The notes beneath the pieces were generated by a model. It was given only the letters and a program-made list of their open reading frames with translations. It ran no database searches and had not been told where the DNA came from. Position numbers and translations under genes: made by a program. A DNA stretch of 64,000 nucleotides from Lodderomyces elongisporus. Its lineage: Eukaryota > Ascomycota > Pichiomycetes > Serinales > Debaryomycetaceae. The stretch spans positions 963,001 through 1,027,000 of the forward strand of contig NC_083680.1 in NCBI RefSeq assembly GCF_030384665.1, read 5' to 3'. Shown here one piece after another: positions 1-10,091 of the stretch; positions within the stretch are counted from its first letter, which is position 1; every line of letters starts with the position of its first letter.

Positions 1-2
1 AA

Positions 3-1472
3 TGGTCTTCCCACACGCGTGATATGCTTAATAGTATCAAGAGAATGTATTCCAACTCATTTATAGATACAATTCGACAAGAGGCGATAAATTTGTTTTT
101 GGGCAACTATGTTTATCATCCTGATAAGCCTAAGCTTTGGGAGTTGAGCAATGATTTTGCGTTGCATAATGACTTGTCCGTCAGCTATGGTGCGCCAGTA
201 AAGAGGAGTTACCGCGCGTGGTATAAGAAGGAAAATATTGACAAGAATAGATTTATTATTAGAAGTGGCTGTCAAGATTATGGTGTGTGTGAGCCAATAG
301 GTGGAACGATCAGTGAACCAATAGGTGAACCAGTAGGTGAAACAGCGGGTGAAACAGCGGGTGAAACAGTGGGTGAAACAGTGGATGAAACACTGGATGG
401 CAAGCTGGGTAAGACACTGGGTGGTGCTTTTGAGAATGAAAAGAGAGTAGTAGCTGCTAATACCATAACTCCACTGGATATGAATGATAAGTGGTTTAAC
501 GAGTGTTATGTTCCTCGAAAGTATCAATCTTTTAAGGATCTTTTTCTGTACAATATGAATTCCAATTCTAGGTACTTCCCGCTGATTGTGCAGATGCATA
601 AGCAACAGAATAGCTCAAGTGGAGAAGCAGGAGCTGCAGCTTTTGAAAGTTTTGGCGCGACTACAGCAAAAACAACAAGTGCAGTAACTGGTGGTACTTT
701 GGTTGCAACTACTGCATCGGTACTGCCACCAATGTTGTTTGATTATAGTCCATTTGAGAGTCGTAAGATGAGAGGTGGGGATAAGAAGGTTGGAGAAGAG
801 GAGCTTAGTTATCTTGACCACGAAGTTGAAAATGATGAGCATGGGCAAGTTGATAAACATCAGTTTGGCAACGATTCTCCTGGAAAGAAATCGAGGACAA
901 AGAATATCACATCGTTTCTTGCATCAAAAATCACCTCCAAGCATAAAAGTCGAGAGAATAGGAAGAATGTGGGAATTGAGAGCGAGAGTAGTAAAAGTGA
1001 AGGAGGGAGGTACCTACATGGTGATGATGATGATGATGGTGAAGAAGAAGAAGGAGATATTGGAATGAGCAGGGGTAATTATTATGCTATGTTTGATAAA
1101 CAGCGATGTCCTGTTGCGAGCAAAAGAGATTTGGAAATGTATAAATCACAATTTGATTACAGCAATATCATTAGCCAGCTACCGGTGCAGCGACAAGCTC
1201 TGCAATTAGGGGCAGAGAAAAATAGTGGTGTTGAATATGGTACTGCTAACTTGAAGCCGAGTGAAGAAGATATTGAATTGTACAGGTTTAGTTCTGATGA
1301 GCTTTTGCATAAGATCAATGGGGTTATTCCAGGCCATGGTCATTTGGCGAGTGGGAATTTAGTGTCTGATGCAGATATCAGGTTGTATGCTAAATATTGT
1401 GCTGAAAGAGACAGTGGTGGTGGTGGTAGCAGTGAGCTTCATAATTCAGGGCTTATACTGAATTATGTTTAG
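3..1472 (+). CDS. FIG4: FIG4, polyphosphoinositide phosphatase, C-terminal part (5' end outside window)
   Basis: Fig4 is the Sac-family phosphatase of the vacuolar Fab1-Vac14-Fig4 complex that turns over PI(3,5)P2. The frame is open from base 3 and enters from outside the window. The first visible residues, WSSHTRDML, continue into SIKRMYSNSF and then INLFLGNY, the sequence I know from the end of the Fig4 Sac domain. The ATG at 24 is therefore internal, and the catalytic Cys-x5-Arg motif lies upstream and is not seen. The variable tail holds a tetrapeptide-like G-E-x-x repeat (bases about 300-380), an Ala/Thr-rich stretch, and an acidic Asp/Glu run (1018-1062). A conserved-looking end follows (SEEDIELYRF, DADIRLYAKYC). 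The stop is TAG at 1470-1472. Family assignment is firm; the tail repeats are likely specific to this lineage. Confidence 0.9.
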   Translation, partial: WSSHTRDMLNSIKRMYSNSFIDTIRQEAINLFLGNYVYHPDKPKLWELSNDFALHNDLSVSYGAPVKRSYRAWYKKENIDKNRFIIRSGCQDYGVCEPIGGTISEPIGEPVGETAGETAGETVGETVDETLDGKLGKTLGGAFENEKRVVAANTITPLDMNDKWFNECYVPRKYQSFKDLFLYNMNSNSRYFPLIVQMHKQQNSSSGEAGAAAFESFGATTAKTTSAVTGGTLVATTASVLPPMLFDYSPFESRKMRGGDKKVGEEELSYLDHEVENDEHGQVDKHQFGNDSPGKKSRTKNITSFLASKITSKHKSRENRKNVGIESESSKSEGGRYLHGDDDDDGEEEEGDIGMSRGNYYAMFDKQRCPVASKRDLEMYKSQFDYSNIISQLPVQRQALQLGAEKNSGVEYGTANLKPSEEDIELYRFSSDELLHKINGVIPGHGHLASGNLVSDADIRLYAKYCAERDSGGGGSSELHNSGLILNYV

Positions 1473-4312
1473 TGTAGAGAAAGGGAGAGAAAGCCGAAAA
1501 GAAAAAGGAGATGAAATGTAGTGTTACTGAGATGTTGTTAAATCCCTTTTCTTTTTTTATTTGGATATTGTAGGCGGTAATTTTACAAGGTTGAATTTGC
1601 AGGTCAATTTTATTAGATAGACTTGAATTGGTGATTATAGTTGTAGTAGATATTTAGTTAAATACAAGGTTTATATATATATTTCTTTTCTTGTTTGCAT
1701 AAATGATATGGAAAAGTATATATATATAGAGATCATAGGTGTTGGAGAATTGTTGATTTGTAAACAATAACATCTGGAACTGAAACTCTTTATGTGTTTG
1801 TGTGTTATATTTTAATTTGTTAACTTTAGAGCTCAGCGGCGATAAGCGGAGTTCTCTTTCTCTTTCTCTATTCTTTGGTTTCTCGAGCAAGTAGGAGAAA
1901 TTTTCCTACTTTTTAACGGCAAAGTGGGGCAAAGAAGAGGAAGAGGAAGGAGGGGGGGAAAATAGAAAAAAAGTATACACTAAATATTGAAAACGGAGTA
2001 TGCTACCAAATGTATTTTAAGTTTCCTCTTTTTTTTTTTAAAGAAAAAAGACAAACGTTTGATTTCACATGCAAGTCACGGTGTTTGCGGAGTAACAGAC
2101 TCAAACACGAACGATGGTGATGTCAACGATGTCAACGATGTCAATGATGTCAATGATGACAATAACGTTGATATACCTTACAATTATCTTTTCCTTCAGG
2201 GGAAGTGGGGGGGGGGTAAAATTGAGTTGCTAAGATTGATTGTTGCAACCAATAGGTTTTGTTTTTACTAAACTGTAATATAGTTGTTTCCAATTATTAG
2301 ATTAAAACTAAAAGAAAGAAGAACAAAGAACAAAGAACAAAGAACAAAAGCAACAACTCAATTGAGGAGAAGCAATAATCATAGTGTGATGGTGGTTGAC
2401 GATGTAGCAAATGGATGACATTTGTGTTTCCTTTCCTCCATCTCCCCTCACCCATTCTTTTCTTCCTAGCTATACCAATTTAGATGAGACAGGTTCTTAT
2501 GGGGTAGCAAGCAAATGCCTTCTAAATGTTGAGGTGTAGAAAGAGTAAATTAGACAGAAAGACAAATGAGAGAGAGAGTGTGTGTGTGAGAGAGACTGTA
2601 TGTGTGTAAATGTGTGCCTGTGATTACGGTTAATCTCCGCTTAGTACATGGTCAGTCATTTTATTTTTTATTTCTTTTATTTTATTTTATTTTATTTATT
2701 TTTTTTTGGGCATTTTAAAAAAGAAGAATAGTATAGTGCTCAAAAGTCGTTGCCAACGTTTTTTAATTTCGAGTTTGATAGATGATTGGATAGAGAAGGG
2801 ATAGGGAAGGAAATAACGGCTGTTTCATGATGAAAGAAGAAGAGATAATTCAAAATACCTTATTCTAGTGTAGTGCTTTTTGGCAAATAACTATATATAT
2901 ATTTACTCTACATGTCATGTGATAAATATCATTGTAATTCAAAAAAAAGAAGAAGAAAAAAATACTACAAGAAATGAAGTGGAATGGAAAACCTGTGATA
3001 TTTTTCTGGGATGTGGCATAAAACAAATACTGCCATTCTCTCTAGTTTTTGTTTCCCCATGTGAAAAAATTGAGCATAAAATGGAAAGAAAGAAAGAATG
3101 AATGAATAAAAGAATGAAAGTAAAAAAAAACCCCTCCAAAAAAAAGAAAGCATTTGTATATATATATATTTTATATGTACAGTGTTGATACATTGTTGAT
3201 GAAGTTTATGGACTTAATGCAAGAGAATGTTAGAAAATAGACTATAATTAGGTCGTGTACTATGGTTAAGTAACATATTTCTTCTTTTCTGTAACTAAAA
3301 AACTATTAAAAGGAAGCGGGGCAATTGATTGCAACAACCAAATTTAATAAACAGAATAAAATAAAAAATATAATCATAAAAAAATTGTAAATAAATATGC
3401 ACCAGGGGTAACAGCGGAGTTTAGCAATATGTGTTAAGCTCTATTGGATTAGATATATATATAGAGTATATACTGCATATAAAGCTATATATATTTAATC
3501 TATTCCCCGTGTTTGTGTGTTTGTGTGTTTGTGTGTTTGTGTGTCTGTATATTCTCAATAAGGCAATTTCCATCTTTCAACTTCAACTTCAACTTCAACT
3601 TGAAAAAGGGAAGAGAGAAAGAGTGGGGTAAACAAGACTCCTAACCAATTTACTTCCTACTGTTGTTTTTTTGTTTGCTTCTGTCATTCCCTTTCTTCTT
3701 TCTTTTTTCTTTTCTTTTTCAATTCAAACTGTTGAAGCACTTTACCCCATTTTGCGCTTTAAATATTTTATTAACCAAAAAAAATAAAAAAAAACATTTA
3801 CACGAAGTTGAAGTGTAGAACAATAGAACCCCCTCTTCCAGTACCCCAAAAAAAAACAAAATTAAATAAAGAATTTTAATTAAAATTTTAAAATCAAGAG
3901 CCAACAAGACACAGCCAATTGCAAATAAATAAATAAAAAATGTTAAGATAAAACCATGGGGTTTCATCCAATCTATATCAGTCCATGATAATAATGATGA
4001 TGATAATAGTACATATACATATACATATATATATTAAAAAAATATAAAAAATTAAATATAGAATTTTAAAATTATATAAAGACATTGACATTTCCTTTCC
4101 AATACTCACTGGAAAACATACAAGTTGTTAAAAAACTAGTGCTACTACTACTAACTAACTAACTAAGTAAGTAATCAATAACAATTAAACCACTTATCGA
4201 CACAGCTAGAATAACCCTTTTCCTTTTATTTGCCTTTGATATCTTAATATTATAGCACAGCAAAGCAAAGCACAGCACAGCACAACACACACACACACCC
4301 TCACCCTCACTA
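1473..4312. other. intergenic, 2.8 kb, low-complexity; no gene seen
   Basis: This lies between FIG4 and the P450 gene. It contains a 9-bp tandem repeat GATGTCAAC/T (about 2117-2160), TG-rich DNA (about 2575-2615), an octamer TTTGTGTG repeat (about 3509-3546), CTTCAA repeats (about 3576-3602) and many A/T runs. Short frames here are low-complexity and not convincing. The last 50 bases before the P450 ATG are a CA-rich leader. Confidence 0.7.
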
Positions 4313-5899
4313 ATGTCTTCTACCTTTGTACAACAGGTGGCCTCGCTTGGCCAGGAAATTGTTCCCTACTTTACAAAATGGTACACAGTACTCATTCTCT
4401 TGGTTGTAACATACATTGCTGCATTCAACATCAAAGACGCATACATGACATGGAAGTTGGGTTGCAAAAACCCATTATACTACAAACCAGCAGGTTACAC
4501 TGGTGTCTATTCACTATACGAAATAATCCAACGTAAGAACAAGGGCGAGTTGGCTGAGTTTGCCCAGGAGGCATTTGACGAATACACTACAAACACCGTT
4601 TACGTCAAGATTGGTGGCTTGATGAAGATTATGTTCACCGTTGACCCCGAAAACATCAAGGCAGTATTGGCCACTCAGTTTAATGACTTTAGCTTGGGTA
4701 TCAGACACGCCCACTTTGCACCATTATTGGGTGACGGTATATTCACCTTGGACGGCGATGGATGGAAGGACTCGCGTGCCATGCTCAGACCACAGTTTGC
4801 TAGAGAACAGATTGCCCACGTTAAGGCCTTGGAACCACACGTTTTAATGTTGGCCAAACAGATTGCCAACACCAAATATGAAACATTTGACTTGCAAGAA
4901 TTATTCTTTAGATTTACCGTTGACACTTCGACAGAATTTTTGTTTGGTGAATCTGTCCACACATTGTATGACGACAAAATTGGCGTTGCACCACCCAATG
5001 ATATCCCTGGCAGAGAAGCCTTTGCCGATGCATTCAACTTTTCACAACACTATTTGGCAACCAGAACATATTCACAAGTTTTCCATTGGTTATTCAACAG
5101 CAAGGAGTTTAGAGAAAATAACGCCAAGGTGCACCACTTGGCACAATACTTTGTCAAGAAGGCGTTGAATTTTACACCTGAAGAATTGGAGGAGAAATCG
5201 CAGGATGGATACACATTTCTTTACGAGTTGGTTAAGCAAACTAGAAACCCAAAGACATTGCAGGATCAATTGTTGAATATTATGGTTGCTGGAAGAGATA
5301 CTACTGCTGGCCTCTTGTCCTTTTGTATGTTTGAGCTTGCACGCAACCCAGAGATTTGGCAAAGACTCCGTACTGAAGTGTTGGACAACTTTGGCGATGG
5401 GTCAACAAAGGAGCAGATTGACTCGATTACATTTGAGAATTTGAAAAAGTGTGAGTTTTTAAAGTCTGTGCTCAATGAGACCTTGAGACTTTATCCTTCT
5501 GTGCCCATCAACTTCCGTACTGCCACTAGGGATACCACCTTGCCACATGGTGGTGGTTCTGATGGGTCCAAGCCAATCTTTGTGCCCAAGGGTTCAACTG
5601 TTGCTTATGCAATTTACAAGACACATAGGTTGGAAGAATACTATGGTAAGGATTCGCAAGAGTTTAAGCCAGATAGATGGACTGATATGAAGCGTCTTGG
5701 ATGGGCCTACTTGCCATTTAATGGTGGACCAAGAATCTGTTTGGGACAGCAGTTTGCATTGACGGAGGCTAGTTATGTGTTGGCAAGATTGGCGCAATTG
5801 TTTCCAACCTTGCAGAGTAGAGACGAGACGTATCCACCTAAAAAGTGTATTCATTTGACAATGAACCACGCAGAAGGTGTATTTGTAGGAATGAAGTAA
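4313..5899 (+). CDS. CYP52-family cytochrome P450 (alkane/fatty-acid omega-hydroxylase type)
   Basis: This is a microsomal P450 of the fungal CYP52 (ALK) group, which hydroxylates n-alkanes and fatty acids at the terminal carbon using NADPH-P450 reductase. The protein is 528 residues, the normal length. A single N-terminal membrane anchor spans about residues 20-40. The I-helix oxygen-binding motif AGRDTTAG is at 326-333 and the K-helix ExxR is E389-R392. The haem-binding loop FNGGPRICLG has its thiolate Cys at 476. The GRDTT form and the tail around the haem loop are CYP52-like. The ATG at 4313 follows a CA-rich leader and is the first ATG in the frame. The individual ALK paralogue cannot be told from sequence alone. 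No clear oleate-response element was recognised upstream. Confidence 0.95.
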   Translation: MSSTFVQQVASLGQEIVPYFTKWYTVLILLVVTYIAAFNIKDAYMTWKLGCKNPLYYKPAGYTGVYSLYEIIQRKNKGELAEFAQEAFDEYTTNTVYVKIGGLMKIMFTVDPENIKAVLATQFNDFSLGIRHAHFAPLLGDGIFTLDGDGWKDSRAMLRPQFAREQIAHVKALEPHVLMLAKQIANTKYETFDLQELFFRFTVDTSTEFLFGESVHTLYDDKIGVAPPNDIPGREAFADAFNFSQHYLATRTYSQVFHWLFNSKEFRENNAKVHHLAQYFVKKALNFTPEELEEKSQDGYTFLYELVKQTRNPKTLQDQLLNIMVAGRDTTAGLLSFCMFELARNPEIWQRLRTEVLDNFGDGSTKEQIDSITFENLKKCEFLKSVLNETLRLYPSVPINFRTATRDTTLPHGGGSDGSKPIFVPKGSTVAYAIYKTHRLEEYYGKDSQEFKPDRWTDMKRLGWAYLPFNGGPRICLGQQFALTEASYVLARLAQLFPTLQSRDETYPPKKCIHLTMNHAEGVFVGMK

Positions 5900-7653
5900 A
5901 AAAAGTGAATGTTGAATACACACATTGTCAACGTAACTTGTTAAAGTGTATACTATTTATTATTTAATGAAGTAAATTAGAATCTTGTACCTAAAAAAAA
6001 AGAAATAGAGAGTGTACTAATCATTCTTGTCTCTGTCTGTTTTTTTAAATTTGTTAGTAGAGAAAAGAAAACAAAAATGCGTTGTGTCAGCTCTACTATT
6101 GTTATATGGCATATTGTGTACAAAAAATGGGAAAAGTCCGATGTGAACAATAGACAACGACACAGAGGTCATATATAAAAAAAAAATAGAAGCTATTGTT
6201 TTATATTGGAAGGGATAATTGATTCCAGAACCAAATAAAAATTAAAAAAGAGAGAATGGAAAAAATCACATGCCAAAGTAGAGCTGGAGATTGTAGGTTG
6301 TGTTTGAGAAAAAGAAGAAGAAGAAGAAGAAGAAAACAGCAACAGAGTGTGTAATACACGATAAGTAGAATAGAAGTCAAGTGTGTTCAAGGAAACAGCC
6401 ATGTATGTATTTTGTTTGTTTTGTTTTTCTAATGGCTTTGGCAAATAGGAGATTGTCGTAGTTGTTGTTGTTGTTGTAATTGTTGTCGTAGTTGTTGTCG
6501 TAGTTGTTGTCGTAGTTTATTTGTACGTTTGATTGATTAAAATAGGTGGAGTAGATCATTACTTTGTTGTTGGTTTGCTCTGTTGAGAGATGGAATTCTT
6601 TACTTTTACTTTTGCTTTTGCTTTTTTGTTTCCCCCCACATTTTATTGCTACTACTGTGTGATGTGATGTGATGTTATGTTATATTATGCTAAGTTGTGT
6701 TGTCTGATGTGATTGGATGTAGAAGAACGAAGAGGAGAAGCGCTTAAATGGTGTAATTTGTTGTCATTATTGTCATTGTTATTGTTGCTGTTGCTACAAA
6801 AATAGTTGTCACCCATTCAATAAAGTGTTTATTTCAAGTTTAGTGGAGTAAAAACCGTTTGCAAATTAAAAGTAAGAAAAAGAAATTAAAGCAAAAAAAA
6901 AATTCAAATGACTATGGTATTACATAAGTATAGAGTAATATACAAGCATATGATTATGTAATATGAAATTTTCTACTACTTCTCTCTTTTTCCTTTACAA
7001 AAAAGACAAAAATAACAAAAAGAAGAAGAAGAAAGGATACCCCGCCCTTTTCTTCTTTTCTCCAAAGTTTTCCAGAGCAGCACAAGGCAAAGAATTAGAG
7101 AGTGTGATATATATGTGATATATATGTGATATGTGTGTGTGAGTTGGGTGGATGTCATACATTGTTTCCACTACTTTGTAGAATCTTTAGAGTGAACAGT
7201 TTCTTTTTTTTTTTTTTTTTTGCTTCTTCTTCTTTTGTTTAACTTCCCACCTCTTATACTTTTTTTTAAATACTAAAACCAATGCAGCACATTCTAATTT
7301 TTTTTTCTTTATGAGAAGTGGGAGGGGGAGGAGGAAAGGGAAGGTTGTGATACTCCGTTGCTTAAAGACCTTTTATTATTCGTTGTCTATATACTGGAAT
7401 TAAAGCCAATCACTAGATTAGGTAACGTCAGTACAACTAATACTAAGTAACTTACTTACGAACTAAGTAACTAACAATAGAAATTGTATATAAGTCTCTA
7501 AGAATTTGGAATTGGACATATATGTATAGAAAGAGAGAAAGAGAGAACAAGTGGTAAAGTGGGAAATGCAACTCTTGTAACTGCGGAGTAAATAGCTTCT
7601 GTACAACAATAAAGGACCCACTTGTCATCACCAAACCTATAGCCTTATAAGTG

Positions 7654-7694
<41 letters not shown>

Positions 7695-8136
7695 TCCCAC
7701 CAATCCTTGTGTTTACCCAGACTATCTCACTATTCTTTATTTTGTAATAACAGATTTGGTATTATATACCTACAACTACTACTACTGACATATTATATAC
7801 TCACTTCTAGTACTACCACTAGTACTACTACCACCACCACCCACGACTTTGACACTTGATTATTTATTTATTTATTTTACTTTATTTATTCTTATTTATT
7901 GATTAGCTCTTCTGTTTTGTTTTGTTTTGACAGTTTCCTTACAATTTACTCACAAAAAGTTACTGCTATATTTACAAATATACATATAGAGACAGACTGT
8001 GACTAGTATACACTATATATATAGAGAGAGAAGTCCACACACACGCATACACACACACACACACACACACGCAGAGGCAATTACCAGTCAGTATAGAATA
8101 CATACCACTACTAGTGACATATTTACCTCCAAAACA
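5900..8136. other. intergenic, 2.2 kb; microsatellites, no gene seen
   Basis: It holds a degenerate 12-bp tandem repeat (GTTGTTGTCGTA, about 6457-6518), a T run near 7205, a long TA microsatellite (about 7655-7693) and an AC microsatellite (about 8045-8070) in the leader of the next ORF. Short frames in this stretch are repeat-derived. Confidence 0.7.
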
Positions 8137-8568
8137 ATGACTTTAACACAGCCCCAAATGAATCAACATCAACATCTACAACAAGACAACTATTACACTG
8201 CACTCCACCAACCATCACAGCTACCACAATCATCTACATCCTCATCCACTTCCACACCATCACCATCTTTATCATCATTTTTATCAAATTTACACACAAC
8301 AATACAAGAAAATAAACACAATATGCAAAATGATAGACAAGACAAGCACTTGTTTCTGAGTACAGAGAAGAAGGAGTTTGTCAATAACAAACAAGTGGTT
8401 AAGACTGGGTTTGAACTACTAGACCTTGTCATCTACTACTTGATAAACCTCATGCTTGTGTTGCTCAACTTTTGCGACTTTGTTGTCGACTCCATCAAGG
8501 GAGCAGTGTTCAAGTATGAGATTATTGTTTGTGCACTCAAGAATGGATTGTACAAGAATATCAACTAG
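8137..8568 (+). CDS. small protein of unknown function with hydrophobic C-terminal half
   Basis: The frame encodes 143 residues from the ATG at 8137. It is open further upstream, but only through repeat DNA without an ATG. The first ~60 residues are Gln/Ser/Thr/Pro-rich and low-complexity. The second half is a conserved-looking block: a charged stretch (EKKEFVNNKQ), then a long hydrophobic segment (about residues 94-118, FELLDLVIYYLINLMLVLL) and an amphipathic end (IIVCALKNGLYKNIN). A membrane-embedded or membrane-associated product is likely. I do not recognise a family. It converges with the LicD-type gene, with 1.5 kb between them. Confidence 0.6.
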   Translation: MTLTQPQMNQHQHLQQDNYYTALHQPSQLPQSSTSSSTSTPSPSLSSFLSNLHTTIQENKHNMQNDRQDKHLFLSTEKKEFVNNKQVVKTGFELLDLVIYYLINLMLVLLNFCDFVVDSIKGAVFKYEIIVCALKNGLYKNIN

Positions 8569-10091
8569 GTGGAAAGGCTGGGAAAAAGGAGTATTTATTA
8601 TATTGTGATTTGTTTTTAGTTGTTAGTGTTTTTTTGTTATTTCTTTAAGTTCAGAATAACTATGTTTGGGAAAGTCTAAGAAGTGTATATATCATTGGAT
8701 TGGTGAAGGTTATTAGAGTAAGTTTTGTTTTAGTTCTAGTATAGAGACAGAGAGAAAGAGAGAAAGAGTGAGAGAAAGAGTGATGAAGTTTTTTTTTGTT
8801 TTTTTACTTCTTTGTCGATACGTATATTATTACCATTTATTTATCTTGCTTCTTCAAGTAGTATCCAAGTACATCCCTTTGATGTAGTTGGATTCCTAAT
8901 GACTCTTTTGTTGTCTAAACAAGCATTGATCACAATGAGAAAAAAAAAAAAAAAGGAAAAAGAATGTTACACTTTTTACAGTTTACAACACTTTTTGTCT
9001 CACTGATATCTGGTAACGTTGTATTCATAATCCTTTATTTTTTATGTTGTTTTTGTACATGTACTTATATGTGTCAGTTAGTTCTTGTTAGTTAGTCATC
9101 AACACTAGCTATCAACCAAACATTAAAAATTTTTGAATGGATGATGTAATTCATATACTTGTAGTATATAAGCATAGACATAAATTGTAAAACAAATTGT
9201 AACAAGCACATTTGTATCATCCAATATTCATTATTCAATACATATAGAAAGCAAAAAAAAAAAAAATTTAGTAATGCACTGTCCTGTTTTGAACTAACCA
9301 AAACTCTTGCACATTTCTAGCACATTTCTAGCACATCTCTTGCACATCTTTTGCACATTTCCGAATTCTGATTACCTCTTTTTGCTCAAAACAGGACAAA
9401 GACTCGTATAACAATATGTGTTGAAAGAACAATACAAGGTCATAAATCACTAACCAGCTTTATGTAGGCAGTGTTGTTGCTTTTGCTGCTGGTGGTGCTT
9501 TTAGTTTTTTTTTTGGCTGTGACAACTCGATTTCCTTTTAACATTTGACGTTTGAGCAGGGAAAGAAAAAAGAGGGGGAAGAGAGAGGGGTAAAGTCTGA
9601 TTTTGTGTTTTTCTTCTGGTTGACAGCTGCAACCCAAAGACAGAGAGAAAAAAATGGGCAAAACAACAACAATTTTTTTAGTAAAAAAAATTTCTTTATA
9701 CCCCACACTCTGATTATGTAATCTACAGTGACATCTATTTTATTTCTCTATACTAGAAACAAAATAACTACATCATCATCATCATCATTATCTATATTGC
9801 AACTAATTGCAAAAGAATAGTTCATTAATGGAAAGGGGTTTCATGAGTAGCAAAGTGAGGATATTTTTGAAAAAAATTCAATTGCTTTTTACTTTCATAC
9901 ACTATTTCCTTTCCCTTCCCTTCCCTTTCCTATTTCAGGTTTATTGCAAGTTTCGTTTTTTTTTTCAGTGTCTTCTTTATCTTCATTTTTTTTATCTAAA
10001 ATTAATTATCATTTACTCTAAGTCTACTCTATATTACTAAAATTATTATTGTTATTATTATTAAACAGGTTCTTCCTAGCTTTGTGGGTCC
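8569..10091. other. convergent intergenic, 1.5 kb
   Basis: This lies between two 3' ends, so a promoter is not expected. It contains a five-copy 11-bp array inside a 13-bp inverted repeat (9280-9398, described separately), a CAT trinucleotide run (about 9770-9790) and T-rich DNA. No convincing coding frame is seen. Confidence 0.65.
9280..9398. repeat. 13-bp inverted repeat enclosing five 11-bp GCACAT direct repeats
   Basis: The left arm TGTCCTGTTTTGA (9280-9292) is perfectly complementary to the right arm TCAAAACAGGACA (9386-9398). Between them GCACAT recurs at 9309, 9320, 9331, 9342 and 9353, always exactly 11 bp apart, within an 11-bp unit GCACATYTYYN. The structure is seen directly. Its function is unknown. 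Confidence 0.85.

Noticed and set aside
3509..3546. Regular octamer repeats as a possible CRISPR-like or mobile array
   Set aside because: They are simple-sequence repeats without unique spacers. No CRISPR or transposon feature is present anywhere in the window.
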